Shown here piece after piece: positions 1-8,326 of a stretch of DNA of 64,000 bases (its first letter is position 1; every line of letters begins with the position of its first letter). Below the pieces are notes generated by a model. That model had not been told where the DNA came from. It did not search any database and saw only the letters and a program-made list of their open reading frames with translations. Source of the stretch: Hygrophila difformis (lineage: Eukaryota; Streptophyta; Magnoliopsida; Lamiales; Acanthaceae); NCBI GenBank assembly GCA_030278955.1, contig JAOANR010000014.1, positions 14,882,068-14,946,067 of the forward strand. Reading direction: 5' to 3'. The position numbers and the translations under genes are program-made.

Positions 1-2
1 GA

Positions 3-164
3 TCAAGGTGGACAGGACCATTTCCTGTTGTAGCTGTTCATGACAATGGAGCAGTTACAATTATGCTCAATGAAGGAGAAAAGACTGTAAATGGACACAG
101 GCTAAAGGAATATATTGGTCAACAAGATCTAAATATCCAAACTGAATATTTGGATAATCCTTAG
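3..164 (+). CDS. Ty3/gypsy polyprotein, C-terminal end of integrase (partial)
   Basis: The frame is open from the first bases of the window and ends at TAG 162-164. It has the typical tail of plant gypsy integrases: an SRWTGPFPVV stretch, a 'NGAVTI' core, then VNGHRLKEYIG, equivalent to the conserved 'GQRLK.Y' end of Athila/Tat integrases. Integrase inserts the cDNA into the host genome. The catalytic part, reverse transcriptase and gag lie left of the window. The natural stop follows shortly after the conserved motif, so this looks like the true pol terminus, not a truncation. The family call is firm; the lineage (Athila/Tat) is inferred from the long downstream ORF. Confidence 0.8.
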   Translation, partial: SRWTGPFPVVAVHDNGAVTIMLNEGEKTVNGHRLKEYIGQQDLNIQTEYLDNP

Positions 165-403
165 TTTTCTGTTTTCTTAAAAAAAAAATATATATATATA
201 TATATAGGGGGGTGGATACTACCCAGGTTAACTGAGTAGTATTTCCCTTTAGATTTATTTTCCATCTCTAATTCTTTTATTCTTTATTTTCAGGAATTCG
301 AGAAATGAAGCTGTGATGGAATGAAGGAGGATGAGATAAGAATCTTCAACCAGGTTTTTGAGTGTTAAGTTTTTGGAAATTAAGTATGAATGAATTCTAA
401 GGC
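165..403. other. Noncoding spacer after pol, with (TA)n tract and small inverted repeat
   Basis: A short AT run at about 188-207 is followed by a G-run. An imperfect palindrome follows at about 213-242 (GATACTACCC...GAGTAGTATT). No coding potential is convincing. The purine run directly before the palindrome could be mistaken for a polypurine tract, but no LTR clearly starts here. Confidence 0.4.
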
Positions 404-677
404 CACGCTCCTGTAATTTTGTCAAAGCGTGAGTTAAAAAGGAATTACTCTTACTCACGCTTTGTAAAAGTTATGACGCGAGGTGATCAGTTCAAATTCT
501 TATCCTGTTAAATCTGATAAGTTGTTAACTAATAAGAGTTTGATGTCTACGCTTTGTTGAAAAACAAAGCGAGACCATTTTACTCTGGAAATTGTTCAAG
601 AATGTTCTCTCGCGTTGTAATTAACAAAGCGAGAAAGGATTTTTATAGCCACGCGATGACAGTTTACAGAGCGAGAG
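404..677 (+). repeat. Five ~30-bp palindromic CGC...GCG hairpin motifs upstream of F-box gene 1
   Basis: Five copies of one degenerate inverted motif lie at 404-433, 454-483, 545-575, 605-635 and 650-677. The best is GTCTaCGCTTTGTT / AACAAAGCGaGAC at 545-575. Each has a left arm (CACGC or CTCGCG, often followed by TTTGT), a short AT-rich loop, and a right arm (ACAAAGCGAGAG or variants). The same motif recurs in the downstream LTR at 13.1-14.6 kb, linking this upstream region to the retroelement. The function is unknown; cis-regulatory palindromes or RNA hairpins are possible. Confidence 0.7.
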
Positions 678-813
678 TCTGGGAATATTGAACGGATAGA
701 TTTTCAAACTTCCCAAAGACCAAAATACCCTTTTCAGACTCTTCTTCTTCTCTTACACCAACCATCACACGTCATTTCAATCGCTAGTAATTGTGGCAGA
801 ATTTAGTTTTTCT

Positions 814-822
814 GCTATAAAA
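814..822 (+). promoter_or_regulatory. TATA box of F-box gene 1
   Basis: CTATAAAAG lies about 85 bp before the ATG at 904, with a pyrimidine-rich leader between them. The spacing suits a plant RNA polymerase II core promoter, so gene 1 appears to have its own promoter rather than depending on the retroelement transcript. Confidence 0.6.
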
Positions 823-903
823 GCTAGTCGAATCCTCCTCTTCTTTCATCTCAAACATTTTCCATCCTAAGAAATTATCCTAAAACCTTTATCAAAAGTC
901 AGA

Positions 904-1644
904 ATGGCCGCAGCAGCTCCCAATGCTAGAACATCCATTCTAGACATTCCTGATGAAATCTTGGGAGATATTCTCTCAAGGCTGGGAAGAGAAGAAATGA
1001 AGGATGTAGCCAGGTTAGACCCAACTTGCAAAAAGTTCGCTAGAGCAAGTAAGGAGCCTGTAGTATGGAGGAGAGCGAATGTAGAAAGGCGGATGACTGC
1101 AGAGAGGACACTTGACTCTCATTACGTCCAAATACTTCGAAGATGCAGAGAGGCGGGGAATTTCATGCTAAAACTAGAACCTGCACTCTCGAGATTCTGC
1201 AACACAGGGCTCAAGGAAGCCGCTTTTGAAGTCCTTAAGCCTGAAATCGATGACAACCATCACCCTTCAATTTTCATCAAGGCCTTCATTCTTCTGAGTT
1301 CGGAGAGCCTTGAAGAAATTGACGAAGGATTGTATCTTCTTGGATCAATCCTTAAAGATGAAGATCATATTCACAAGATTGAGGCGAAGATCAACAAGTT
1401 ATTCAACGAAAGTGAAGAAGAGCCTAATCCCTTTCGGGGACAAGGACATCGCGAGTACTGTGATTATTTAGCGCCACATAGTAGGGACTTAGTTAGGGAA
1501 CCTCCACACTTTAATTATGGTGCCACAAACATTGATTGTTTGTGTTGCGAGGTTACTAGTTTGATTAGGAGATTAAGAGAAAATTTTAATGAACATGTAA
1601 TTGAATCTGAGTCAGAATTAGAAACTGATCCAGATTCAAATTGA
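904..1644 (+). CDS. F-box protein 1 (At2g35280-like family), intronless
   Basis: An intact 246-residue protein. The N-terminus is an F-box (ILDIPDEILGDILSRLG, residues about 13-29), the SKP1-binding module of SCF ubiquitin ligases. Next comes the family segment 'FMLKLEPAL...AAFEVLKP.IDDNH.PSIF.KA..LLS', which resembles degenerate Sel1-type helices. The protein ends with a 'NPFRGQ...YC' block and a C-terminal DCLCC cysteine cluster. This layout fits plant F-box proteins annotated as At2g35280-like; substrates are unknown. The ATG at 904 follows a TATA box and leader. Genes 2 and 3 have an intron after codon 6. Here the matching residues (P-N-A-R, as in gene 2) are contiguous, so the intron is precisely absent, a sign of passage through spliced RNA. 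Confidence 0.8.
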   Translation: MAAAAPNARTSILDIPDEILGDILSRLGREEMKDVARLDPTCKKFARASKEPVVWRRANVERRMTAERTLDSHYVQILRRCREAGNFMLKLEPALSRFCNTGLKEAAFEVLKPEIDDNHHPSIFIKAFILLSSESLEEIDEGLYLLGSILKDEDHIHKIEAKINKLFNESEEEPNPFRGQGHREYCDYLAPHSRDLVREPPHFNYGATNIDCLCCEVTSLIRRLRENFNEHVIESESELETDPDSN

Positions 1645-2039
1645 ATGATTATGTAATCTCTTAATTTGTATATAAATTCTAAGTCCTTTGATGTTGATTT
1701 GTACTCCTCGCTTCATTCTTCCAAAAAGGAAACAATTTGATCTTATCTTTTGCATTTAGATTTTTATCTGAGTCATTTTAAATAAAATTTTCAAAATAGG
1801 TTTACTCTAGGCTTAATCATTACTCTCTGCAGAGAACAAGATTTACTATCTTGACCCCTGCAGTCCTTAGATAAAAATAGGGCGTCTCTGTCCTTGTAGT
1901 CATTCCTCTCAGTTGTCATTTCAAAACTTTTTCATCAGATTTTCTTCCCTTATTCAAGAAGAAATCGCCATACACCATTTTTGTCATTCTCAATCATTCT
2001 CATAAGCAAGATCAATCAGAGAACCTATCGACGAAGAAA
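1645..2039 (+). promoter_or_regulatory. Spacer with promoter and leader of F-box gene 2
   Basis: An AT-rich spacer. A TATA-like ATAAAAATAG lies at 1871-1880, about 160 bp before the ATG at 2040. The leader contains AGAAGAAATCGCCAT (about 1957-1971), closely matching the leader of gene 3 (AGAAGAAACCGCCAT, about 3801-3815). The promoters of genes 2 and 3 are therefore duplicates. A half copy of the CTCGC motif lies near 1707. Confidence 0.5.
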
Positions 2040-3234
2040 ATGGCCGAGAACAATCCGTAAGCAATCTAGTTTATCCTATCTTTCTTTTATTTTTAGTTCT
2101 ATTTTGCAAAGTTTGTTGTCGGATTGCATTTCTAGACCTAGGGTTCATGATTCTATATTCTTCAGGGAATGGCTGTAGAAAACGGAAACATTAAACATTT
2201 AAGATTCCTCATAACTAAGAGCCGTTTCTTTACACTCATTAATTCAAAGAGTCTTTTCTGAAATCTTTAGTTTGTAACTGACGCATTATCCAAATGGGAC
2301 TTTTGGAACTTCACAATAGGAATGATACCCCATTTTCGAATTTATGGTTCCATCATTCTAGATAAAATATTCCCCTGTTTTCCTTATCGTATTATTTTCT
2401 GGAAACAGAAATGCTAGGAATCCACAGCGTGTTGGAACTCAGATAACTCATTTACCCACCGAGTTGTTGGGGGATATTCTGTCAAGAATTGGAAAAGATA
2501 ATGTTAGAGAGCTCTTCAGGGTAGCAGAAGTCTCTCCATCATTTTATCAAGCAAGCAAAACTCATCTTGTATACAAGAGAGTGGATTTGGAATCATGTAT
2601 GAGATGGAGAGAAGATGTTTATCCTGACAACCAGAAAAGATTCATTCAGGAGTGTCAAAATGCAGGGAACTTCATGTTCAACATTGAACCTGCATTGAAG
2701 GCATTTGTGGAGGAACGAGATGAGAAGAAGGCATATGAACTCCTCAAGCCGGGACTAGATGATGGGCATGAACCCACCATTCTGCTCAGAACGATCCTTC
2801 TCTTAACAAAACAAGAGGATAAGTTGATTGAAGAAGGATTAGAGTTGATCCAAACAGTAGCTTCTAATGTCTTAGAAGTGGTTTTCATTAAACTCTATCT
2901 TTTTCATTGGCTCATCCATATTCCTCAAATCCCAAATCCTTTTCAAGGGCAACCAGAGAAGAGCTATTGTAAGGATCATACCTTGCAGGTTCGAGTCTTA
3001 TTACCACCACACATCAGGATGGACTGTATCCCTTGTCAATTCTTTGACATGGTGAGGCAGTTTAGATTGTATTGTGGTGAGGTGTTTCCTGATGAGTTTA
3101 TGTGGACCGACTCCGATGATGAGGAATTGACCCTTGAGCAGTCCAGAGCTAGGAAATTCTATAGTATTATGTATGTTTGCATTTCCTGGAATCTTTTGAT
3201 GTATTTTGGACCGTTTAAACTTCATGTATTATAA
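2040..3234 (+). CDS. F-box protein 2 (two exons)
   Basis: The model is join(2040-2056, 2409-3234), 280 residues. Exon 1 is only 17 nt (MAENN plus CC), followed by a GTAAG donor. The acceptor ends AACAG at 2408, and the splice completes a Pro codon and continues N-A-R-N. Without exon 1 the frame has no ATG before the F-box. The F-box (HLPTELLGDILSRIG) is followed by the family body (NAGNFMFNIEPALKAF, AYELLKPGLDDGHEPTI), a NPFQGQPEKSYC block and a CIPC cluster. It is the closest relative of gene 4. A role as SCF substrate receptor is expected from the family, but the substrate is unknown. The last 30 or so residues after the acidic DSDDEE stretch look unlike the other copies and may be read-through sequence. 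Confidence 0.75.
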
Positions 3235-3886
3235 TTTCCCTACTTTCTATCCTGTTTGATCAGTTTCTTTATTCAATTCAAACATGAATTAAAGATGAAA
3301 CTGGAAGTTTCTCTTGAAACTGAGAATGTTATCGAGGGAGTCTGGATCAGAGGAAACTTAGATCAAACACTCCACTGAATATTCTTCAGATTAAAAGAGG
3401 AAGTAAAATCAGGAAATGAGATGAAAGAATTGGTAATCTTAAAATAAAGAAGTTAAGGGTAGATTTTTGTTAGGCATTAAGATGAATTTGGTGAAGAAGA
3501 TTTAACCAGACTTAATATACAATTTAGAAGTTTTAATCCCTTTCAAATGTTTGCCCCTCGCTTTGTTTAAACCAATCTAATTTTAACCAATTTATGGTTG
3601 TTTGGGTTTATAAACTCAATTTTTAAACCAATAACCAGACGCACTGATGTGGCAGGTCTAGAATGAATGAGTGCAATCTAAATAAAATACTTGAGTACCC
3701 TACTCTTTATTCTTTAACTAGGCCAGCCCATTGTTCTATATAAGACCTATAACCTCCTTATCTTTTCAAATCATTCTCATACCTTTTCATATTTTCTCTC
3801 GAGAAGAAACCGCCATTTTTAAGTTCTTCTTCTTCTTCTATTGCGAAACCCTTCTTCAGAATCATTCAGCTTCAGGAACAATCCTA
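3235..3886 (+). promoter_or_regulatory. Spacer with promoter of F-box gene 3
   Basis: This noncoding stretch contains TCTGGATCAGAGGAAACTTA at about 3342-3361, which recurs at about 5982-6001 just before F-box copy 5 and marks an old duplication boundary. A half CTCGCTTTG motif lies at about 3557. CTATATAAG at 3736-3744 is a good TATA box about 140 bp before the ATG at 3887. Confidence 0.55.
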
Positions 3887-4826
3887 ATGGCGAGCAACAA
3901 CCCGTAAGCTCTCCGTTCATTTTTCATCGCATTTCTTCCTGACGTTTCAAATTGTTACATTCTGCATTATAGTGTTTTATTCATACTAGGGTTTAAGTTT
4001 TTCATTTCGTGCAAATTCTCTTCATCCACTCTCATTCTTCCCTAATTAGAAAACTTGGAGTATAAGTTCAACTGATCTTTCTTCTTTTAAAATTCGATTA
4101 AATAACAGTGAGGAGCAGGCTTCTGAGTCCTCTGCTTTACACCTGACTGATCTTCCATTGGATGTCCTTAGGGAGATTCTGTCACGAGTAGGGCAGAGCA
4201 GCTTTGAAGACTTGCTCAAGTGCAAACAAATCTGTTCAACATTTACAATAGTCTCAGAATACCCTATTGTTCTCCGGAGATTTAATGTAGAGGATCCAGC
4301 CTTTAAAAGAATCTCTAATGAATCCACTGGTAAAATCAAGTTTCTACATGCCTGTAGAGAGGCTAAGAATCATATTCTGAACCTATCAAAGGCTATGGAA
4401 CAGTTTACACAAGGGAAAGGATTCAAGGCATTCCAGATCCTAGATGAAGGAATAGACGATAACTTCAAGATTTCTCAATATTTTAAAGCTTTATGCTGTT
4501 TAAGTAGAACTTCTAGAGAAGAGATAGATGATGGACTTCGCTTAATTAGTCCAATTCTAAGTGATAGATTAAACAGCTATGAGTTTCGATATAATCTTCT
4601 CACCCTACTTTCAGAATGGGAATGTGTCCCAAATCCATTTTTAGGGCAGAAAAAGAGGGAGTTCTGTATTACAGAAGTTCATGATCAGGAAACTTTCCAT
4701 AGGCCATTATACTTTAACTATACAGCCGATCAGGTCTGCTATCTCTGCTGTGACACAAATAGAGCCATAGTTGATTTTAGGATGGCAGCAGGGGAGGAAT
4801 ATGACACCTATAGCATTAATGAATAA
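3887..4826 (+). CDS. F-box protein 3 (two exons)
   Basis: The model is join(3887-3903, 4109-4826), 244 residues. Exon 1 is again 17 nt (MASNN plus CC) with a GTAAG donor. The intron ends AATAACAG at 4108, and exon 2 resumes with T GAG GAG. The F-box is DLPLDVLREILSRVG. The body diverges from copies 2 and 4 (FLHACREAKNHILNLSKAME, FQILDEGIDDN) but keeps the NPFLGQKKREFC block and a C-terminal CYLCC cluster. The frame is fully intact. It has its own TATA promoter. The same short first exon could also splice in frame to exon 5018-5771. Family membership is seen in the sequence; the ubiquitin-ligase role is from family knowledge. Confidence 0.75.
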
Positions 4827-5017
4827 GTTTTTGGATGAAGGAGGAAGAGATTGATGCATGTGACATGTCTTCTAATTTTTGACTTTGAAACTGTCACTAG
4901 ACCAGATCTTTTGTATTATGTAATGCAGCCTGATTTTGATGATAAAATCTAATCTCATTACTGCTTAAATGTTGAGTTTAACTCTTTATTCTGTGTTTTT
5001 CCTCATTTTCTTTTCAG

Positions 5018-5771
5018 AAATGTCGAAAACCCTCAACTCTTGGAAACTCAAATACTTGATTTACCAACTGAGTTACTGGGAGACATTCTGTCAAGATTGG
5101 GAACGGAGAGCATAAAGGCACTCTTTAGAGCATCTGAAACTTCTAAGCAATTCCTCTCAGCAAGCAGATCATCATTAGCTCTAAAGAGAGCTAATTTGGA
5201 AACTTGTGCTGTTTGGAGAGGAGATGCTTACCCAAGTAACCAAGTCAAATTCATCAAAGGATGTCAGGATGCAGGCAATTATATGTTTAATATTGTGCCT
5301 GCATTGATAGCCTTTGTGGAGGATAAAAATGAGGAAAAAGCTTATGAAATTCTTAAGCCCGGATTAGATGATAAACACAAACCAACTACTTTCATAAGAT
5401 CCCTTTTACTGCTTTCCAAACAAGATCCACAGCTGGATGAGGAAGGAATTCAGTTGATCAAATCTGTGACTCAGGATCCTTTTGAACTTCTATTCTTAAA
5501 AATGAGTGTTTTCCACTGGCTCCTTTATGGTGAAAAATTCCCAAACCCATTCCTTGATCAAGAGGAAAGGAGTTTTTGTAAGAATCACTCCATCCAAGAG
5601 CGACAGCAACTACCTTTCAATGAAAGGATGGAGTGTATTCCATGTGAACTGTTTGATTATGTCAAGCAATACAGAAGAGCAAGTGGCGAACTAGGCATAT
5701 TATTTGAATGGGAGCAATGGAACAATGGAGAGGAAGATCAGAATGAAGAAGAACTGCTAGAATTAGAATGA
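5018..5771 (+). CDS. F-box protein 4, main exon only (no own first exon)
   Basis: The intact main exon starts at an acceptor (CATTTTCTTTTCAG, ending 5017) and reads ..NVENPQLLETQILDLPTELL.. with an F-box (LPTELLGDILSRLG). The body (DAGNYMFNIVPAL, AYEILKPGLDDKHKPT), the NPFLDQEERSFC block, a CIPC cluster and an acidic tail follow. It is closest to gene 2. No ATG lies upstream in frame, and the 190-bp spacer after gene 3 has no TATA-led first exon. The acceptor phase exactly fits the 17-nt first exon of gene 3 (3887-3903), which would give 256 residues. Either the two genes share a first exon by alternative splicing, or copy 4 is a promoterless copy. The intact frame argues weakly against a dead copy. 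Confidence 0.6.
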
Positions 5772-6004
5772 TTTAGAAATTAAGCGGTTCATAGTTTCTT
5801 TGCTTGTAATCTTTTATGCTTTTTGCCCTGGGACAAAGAATTATGTGGATGATTCAAAACTGTACATCCCTTCTTCCATTAATGAATTGCATTCTTTAGC
5901 TTTTAATTCTATTTTTGTTTTTAATCTTATTCACCTATGAAATTGGAACTTCATCAAAGCAACCAAGGACTTCAATAAAGAAATCTGGATCGGGGGAAAC
6001 TTAG

Positions 6005-6682
6005 ATCACAGATCTTCCTTATGAGATTCTTGGAAACATTTTATCAAGATTGGCATTTGACCACCTTGAGACTGTCTTTAATTGTAAACTAGTCTGCAAA
6101 GAGCTCGAAAAAGCTACTCATCATCCTTTAGTCTTGAAAAAGGCTTCTCTTGAAGACTTTTCATCATGGGGATGGGAAACTTTTGAAGAGACACAAAGCG
6201 TTTTCCTTGAAACCTGCAAAAATGCAGGAAATTAGATGTATCAGTTACATGAGGCATTGCGTTTGTTCGTTAAAGACAAGAATGAACAAGCAGCATTTGA
6301 ACTCTTGAAACCTGCAATCACTGATAATCACCCCCCATCCATCTATGTAAAAGCTCTTATGCTCTTAAGTAAGGATGAAAGGGAAGAACAAGAGAAGGGA
6401 ATTTGGCTCTTCGCTCCTCTGTGCAAGAATAGACGAAGACTCAAGGATCTTCGACTTCAAGTCAGAGGGTGGTTATCAAGTTATGAGGAATTTATCTCAC
6501 CCTTTCAAGGAAAACCCAAGAAGAGACTTTGTGACCTTAGGAGCTATTATGATAATAATCACGGTCCTTCAAGGAACACTTATGGAGTCGTGTCAATTTA
6601 CTGTATGAGATGCTTAGTCTCTGAGCATTGTAATCTGTTCCTCAGATTTGGAATTGAGGCAGAGACACCTCCTCATTTGTAA
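6005..6682 (+). pseudogene. F-box copy 5, broken
   Basis: The frame starts near an ACTTAG|ATC junction and reads ITDLPYEILGNILSRLA (F-box), then the family body. An in-frame TAG at 6233-6235 falls where the other copies have an aromatic residue (AGN-F/Y-M). The frame then continues to 6682 with AAFELLKPAITDNHPPSIYVKAL, a SPFQGKPKKRLC block and a CMRC cluster. The upstream sequence lacks an ATG and a promoter, and the acceptor phase does not match the shared first exon. One nonsense mutation plus a lost 5' end make a functional product unlikely. Confidence 0.75.
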
Positions 6683-6836
6683 TTGATAGGTTGAATGTCA
6701 TAAGAAACACCATGCTTTGTAATTCCATGTTTTGAATCTGATGAATTCTATGTTTTGCTTTTGATTAATGATGTTTTGAGTTTAAGTTTTCTGTTATTTT
6801 CTGCATTAAAGTAGACTTAGTCAGCATTGAAATCTT

Positions 6837-6973
6837 CACATTTAGAGTAAACCTCTAAATGTGAGTATGGTGATATCATGGATAGAATGATGAATATAAA
6901 AAGGAAATCTGGTATTATGTTTCTTTTTATCATCTGCACATTTAGAGTCAAGCTCTAAATGTGAGTATGGTGA
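6837..6973 (+). repeat. Two hairpin repeats exactly 100 bp apart before the long ORF
   Basis: Copies at 6837-6873 and 6937-6973 each consist of CACATTTAGAG, a 5-nt loop, CTCTAAATGTG (perfect 11-bp stem), then AGTATGGTGA. A third, partial copy (TCTAAATGTGAGGATGGTGA) lies at 12788-12807, next to the inferred start of the 3' LTR. The shared sequence ties the region before the long ORF to the LTR boundary. Confidence 0.7.
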
Positions 6974-7005
6974 CACTAATTTACCAGTTGTTCTTGTTTC
7001 TTAAG
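6974..7005 (+). promoter_or_regulatory. Candidate 3' splice site before the long ORF
   Basis: A branch-like CTAAT, a pyrimidine-rich run and TTAAG at 7001-7005 precede the ATG at 7016 by about 10 nt. A spliced subgenomic RNA is one known way for gypsy elements to express an env-position ORF. No donor can be assigned within the window. Confidence 0.3.
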
Positions 7006-7015
7006 GATTCATAAG

Positions 7016-8326
7016 ATGACCTATGAAGAACTTCAAGCTCGAAATATAGAGTCAGATAAGAAAGAGAAATCATTCTTGGCAAAGGCGAGAACGGTTAACA
7101 TGGTAGAAACTATTCGGAAAAGTGGTGGATGGACAGGAATGCAAATTTCACCACCAGACTTTTATATCAATCCATTCATGTTTAAACATATACCAGACAA
7201 GGAAAAGGAATCATTGAGGATTGATTTAGAAGAAGCATTCTGGAATAAGATGAATAGATTTTGGGATGATCAAATGATAATTCTGATCAATGACAGGCAC
7301 CTGCCTAATGAAATCAGACTGGAAAGACTTTTGGAAAGGGAAAGGAAGTGCATGGCTGAGTGGAATCAGGAATGCTACAGAATTATCAATCCGAAAGATC
7401 AAACAGGGCTGGAGTTGGATTACTTTGATCCCCAACCACTACCAAAATATGTGAAGCGACTCACCAGATATTGCTGCAAACTTAATGAAATCCGGAATGC
7501 TAGAGTCTATGATGCTCAGCAGGCACTCCCTGCATACATGCCTCCAACATTTCTGAACAAGAAGGGACCCGTTGAACAGAATTTCTTGACAAATCTGGCC
7601 CTTGATAGAATTATTGATGCTCGGATAAACTTAAGGCATGACCTAGAGCCTTATTTCAAGAAAGCTAAACAAGGTAAGATGGTATGGAAAGATGTCCTTA
7701 GAATTATTCAGGAAGCTAGAAATACCTGGATCAGGTATATGAATAACTGGTCTAAAGGGACAGATCTAAGGAAAAGTATTCTTAAACCAGGGTTGATAAG
7801 GAAACCTGATGAGGAATTTCATTTGGAGGAATTTGCTAATTTGATGTCAGAGCAGCAAGCATGGATTAAGGATGCAGAGGAAAGAGAAGCTGAGAGATCA
7901 GGCAAAAACAGGAAGCAGAGATCAGATGCAAAACAGACACCACAAAATATAGTAAGGAATATTTTCAGAGAATCAGTTGTTAATGAAGGACTGGAACCTT
8001 TAGCGAATTTCAGAAAGGTTTCAGCCCCATCAATAACACCAGCAGATGCAGATCTTCTCATTACCGATAGACCCAATAAGATCATGAAAAGATTACCTCC
8101 TACTCTCCAACAAGAAGTTCATGGATATGTCCAGGAGAGGAAGAAAGAATTCATCGAGAAGTATGTCATGTATGATGCTATGTGCAGGGAAAATGCATAC
8201 AAGGAGCACAGACCCTACACTGATCAAACACAAGGAAGAATTCAGCAGGTAATTATTGATGATTGGGATGCATGGAATGAGAAGTATCTGAATAGAAAGG
8301 GAATGGATATCATGCTGAAAGGATAG
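7016..8326 (+). CDS. Segment 1 of giant ORF: N-terminal domain, unknown
   Basis: 436 residues rich in Trp, Tyr, Arg and Lys, apparently mostly helical (for example WTGMQISPPDFYINPFMF and VWKDVLRIIQEARNTWIRYM). It looks globular rather than low-complexity up to about residue 290, then becomes charged (AEEREAERSGKNRKQR). I recognise no family. It is the only segment with an ATG in a plausible context; the stop at 8324 is followed by the same frame. Confidence 0.55.
   Translation: MTYEELQARNIESDKKEKSFLAKARTVNMVETIRKSGGWTGMQISPPDFYINPFMFKHIPDKEKESLRIDLEEAFWNKMNRFWDDQMIILINDRHLPNEIRLERLLERERKCMAEWNQECYRIINPKDQTGLELDYFDPQPLPKYVKRLTRYCCKLNEIRNARVYDAQQALPAYMPPTFLNKKGPVEQNFLTNLALDRIIDARINLRHDLEPYFKKAKQGKMVWKDVLRIIQEARNTWIRYMNNWSKGTDLRKSILKPGLIRKPDEEFHLEEFANLMSEQQAWIKDAEEREAERSGKNRKQRSDAKQTPQNIVRNIFRESVVNEGLEPLANFRKVSAPSITPADADLLITDRPNKIMKRLPPTLQQEVHGYVQERKKEFIEKYVMYDAMCRENAYKEHRPYTDQTQGRIQQVIIDDWDAWNEKYLNRKGMDIMLKG

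Noticed and set aside
210..245. Possible polypurine tract and LTR start (AGGGGGGTGGATAC)
   Set aside because: No second LTR or matching sequence downstream; the better LTR candidate is at 12.8 kb. It remains a formal alternative if the F-box block is not part of the element.
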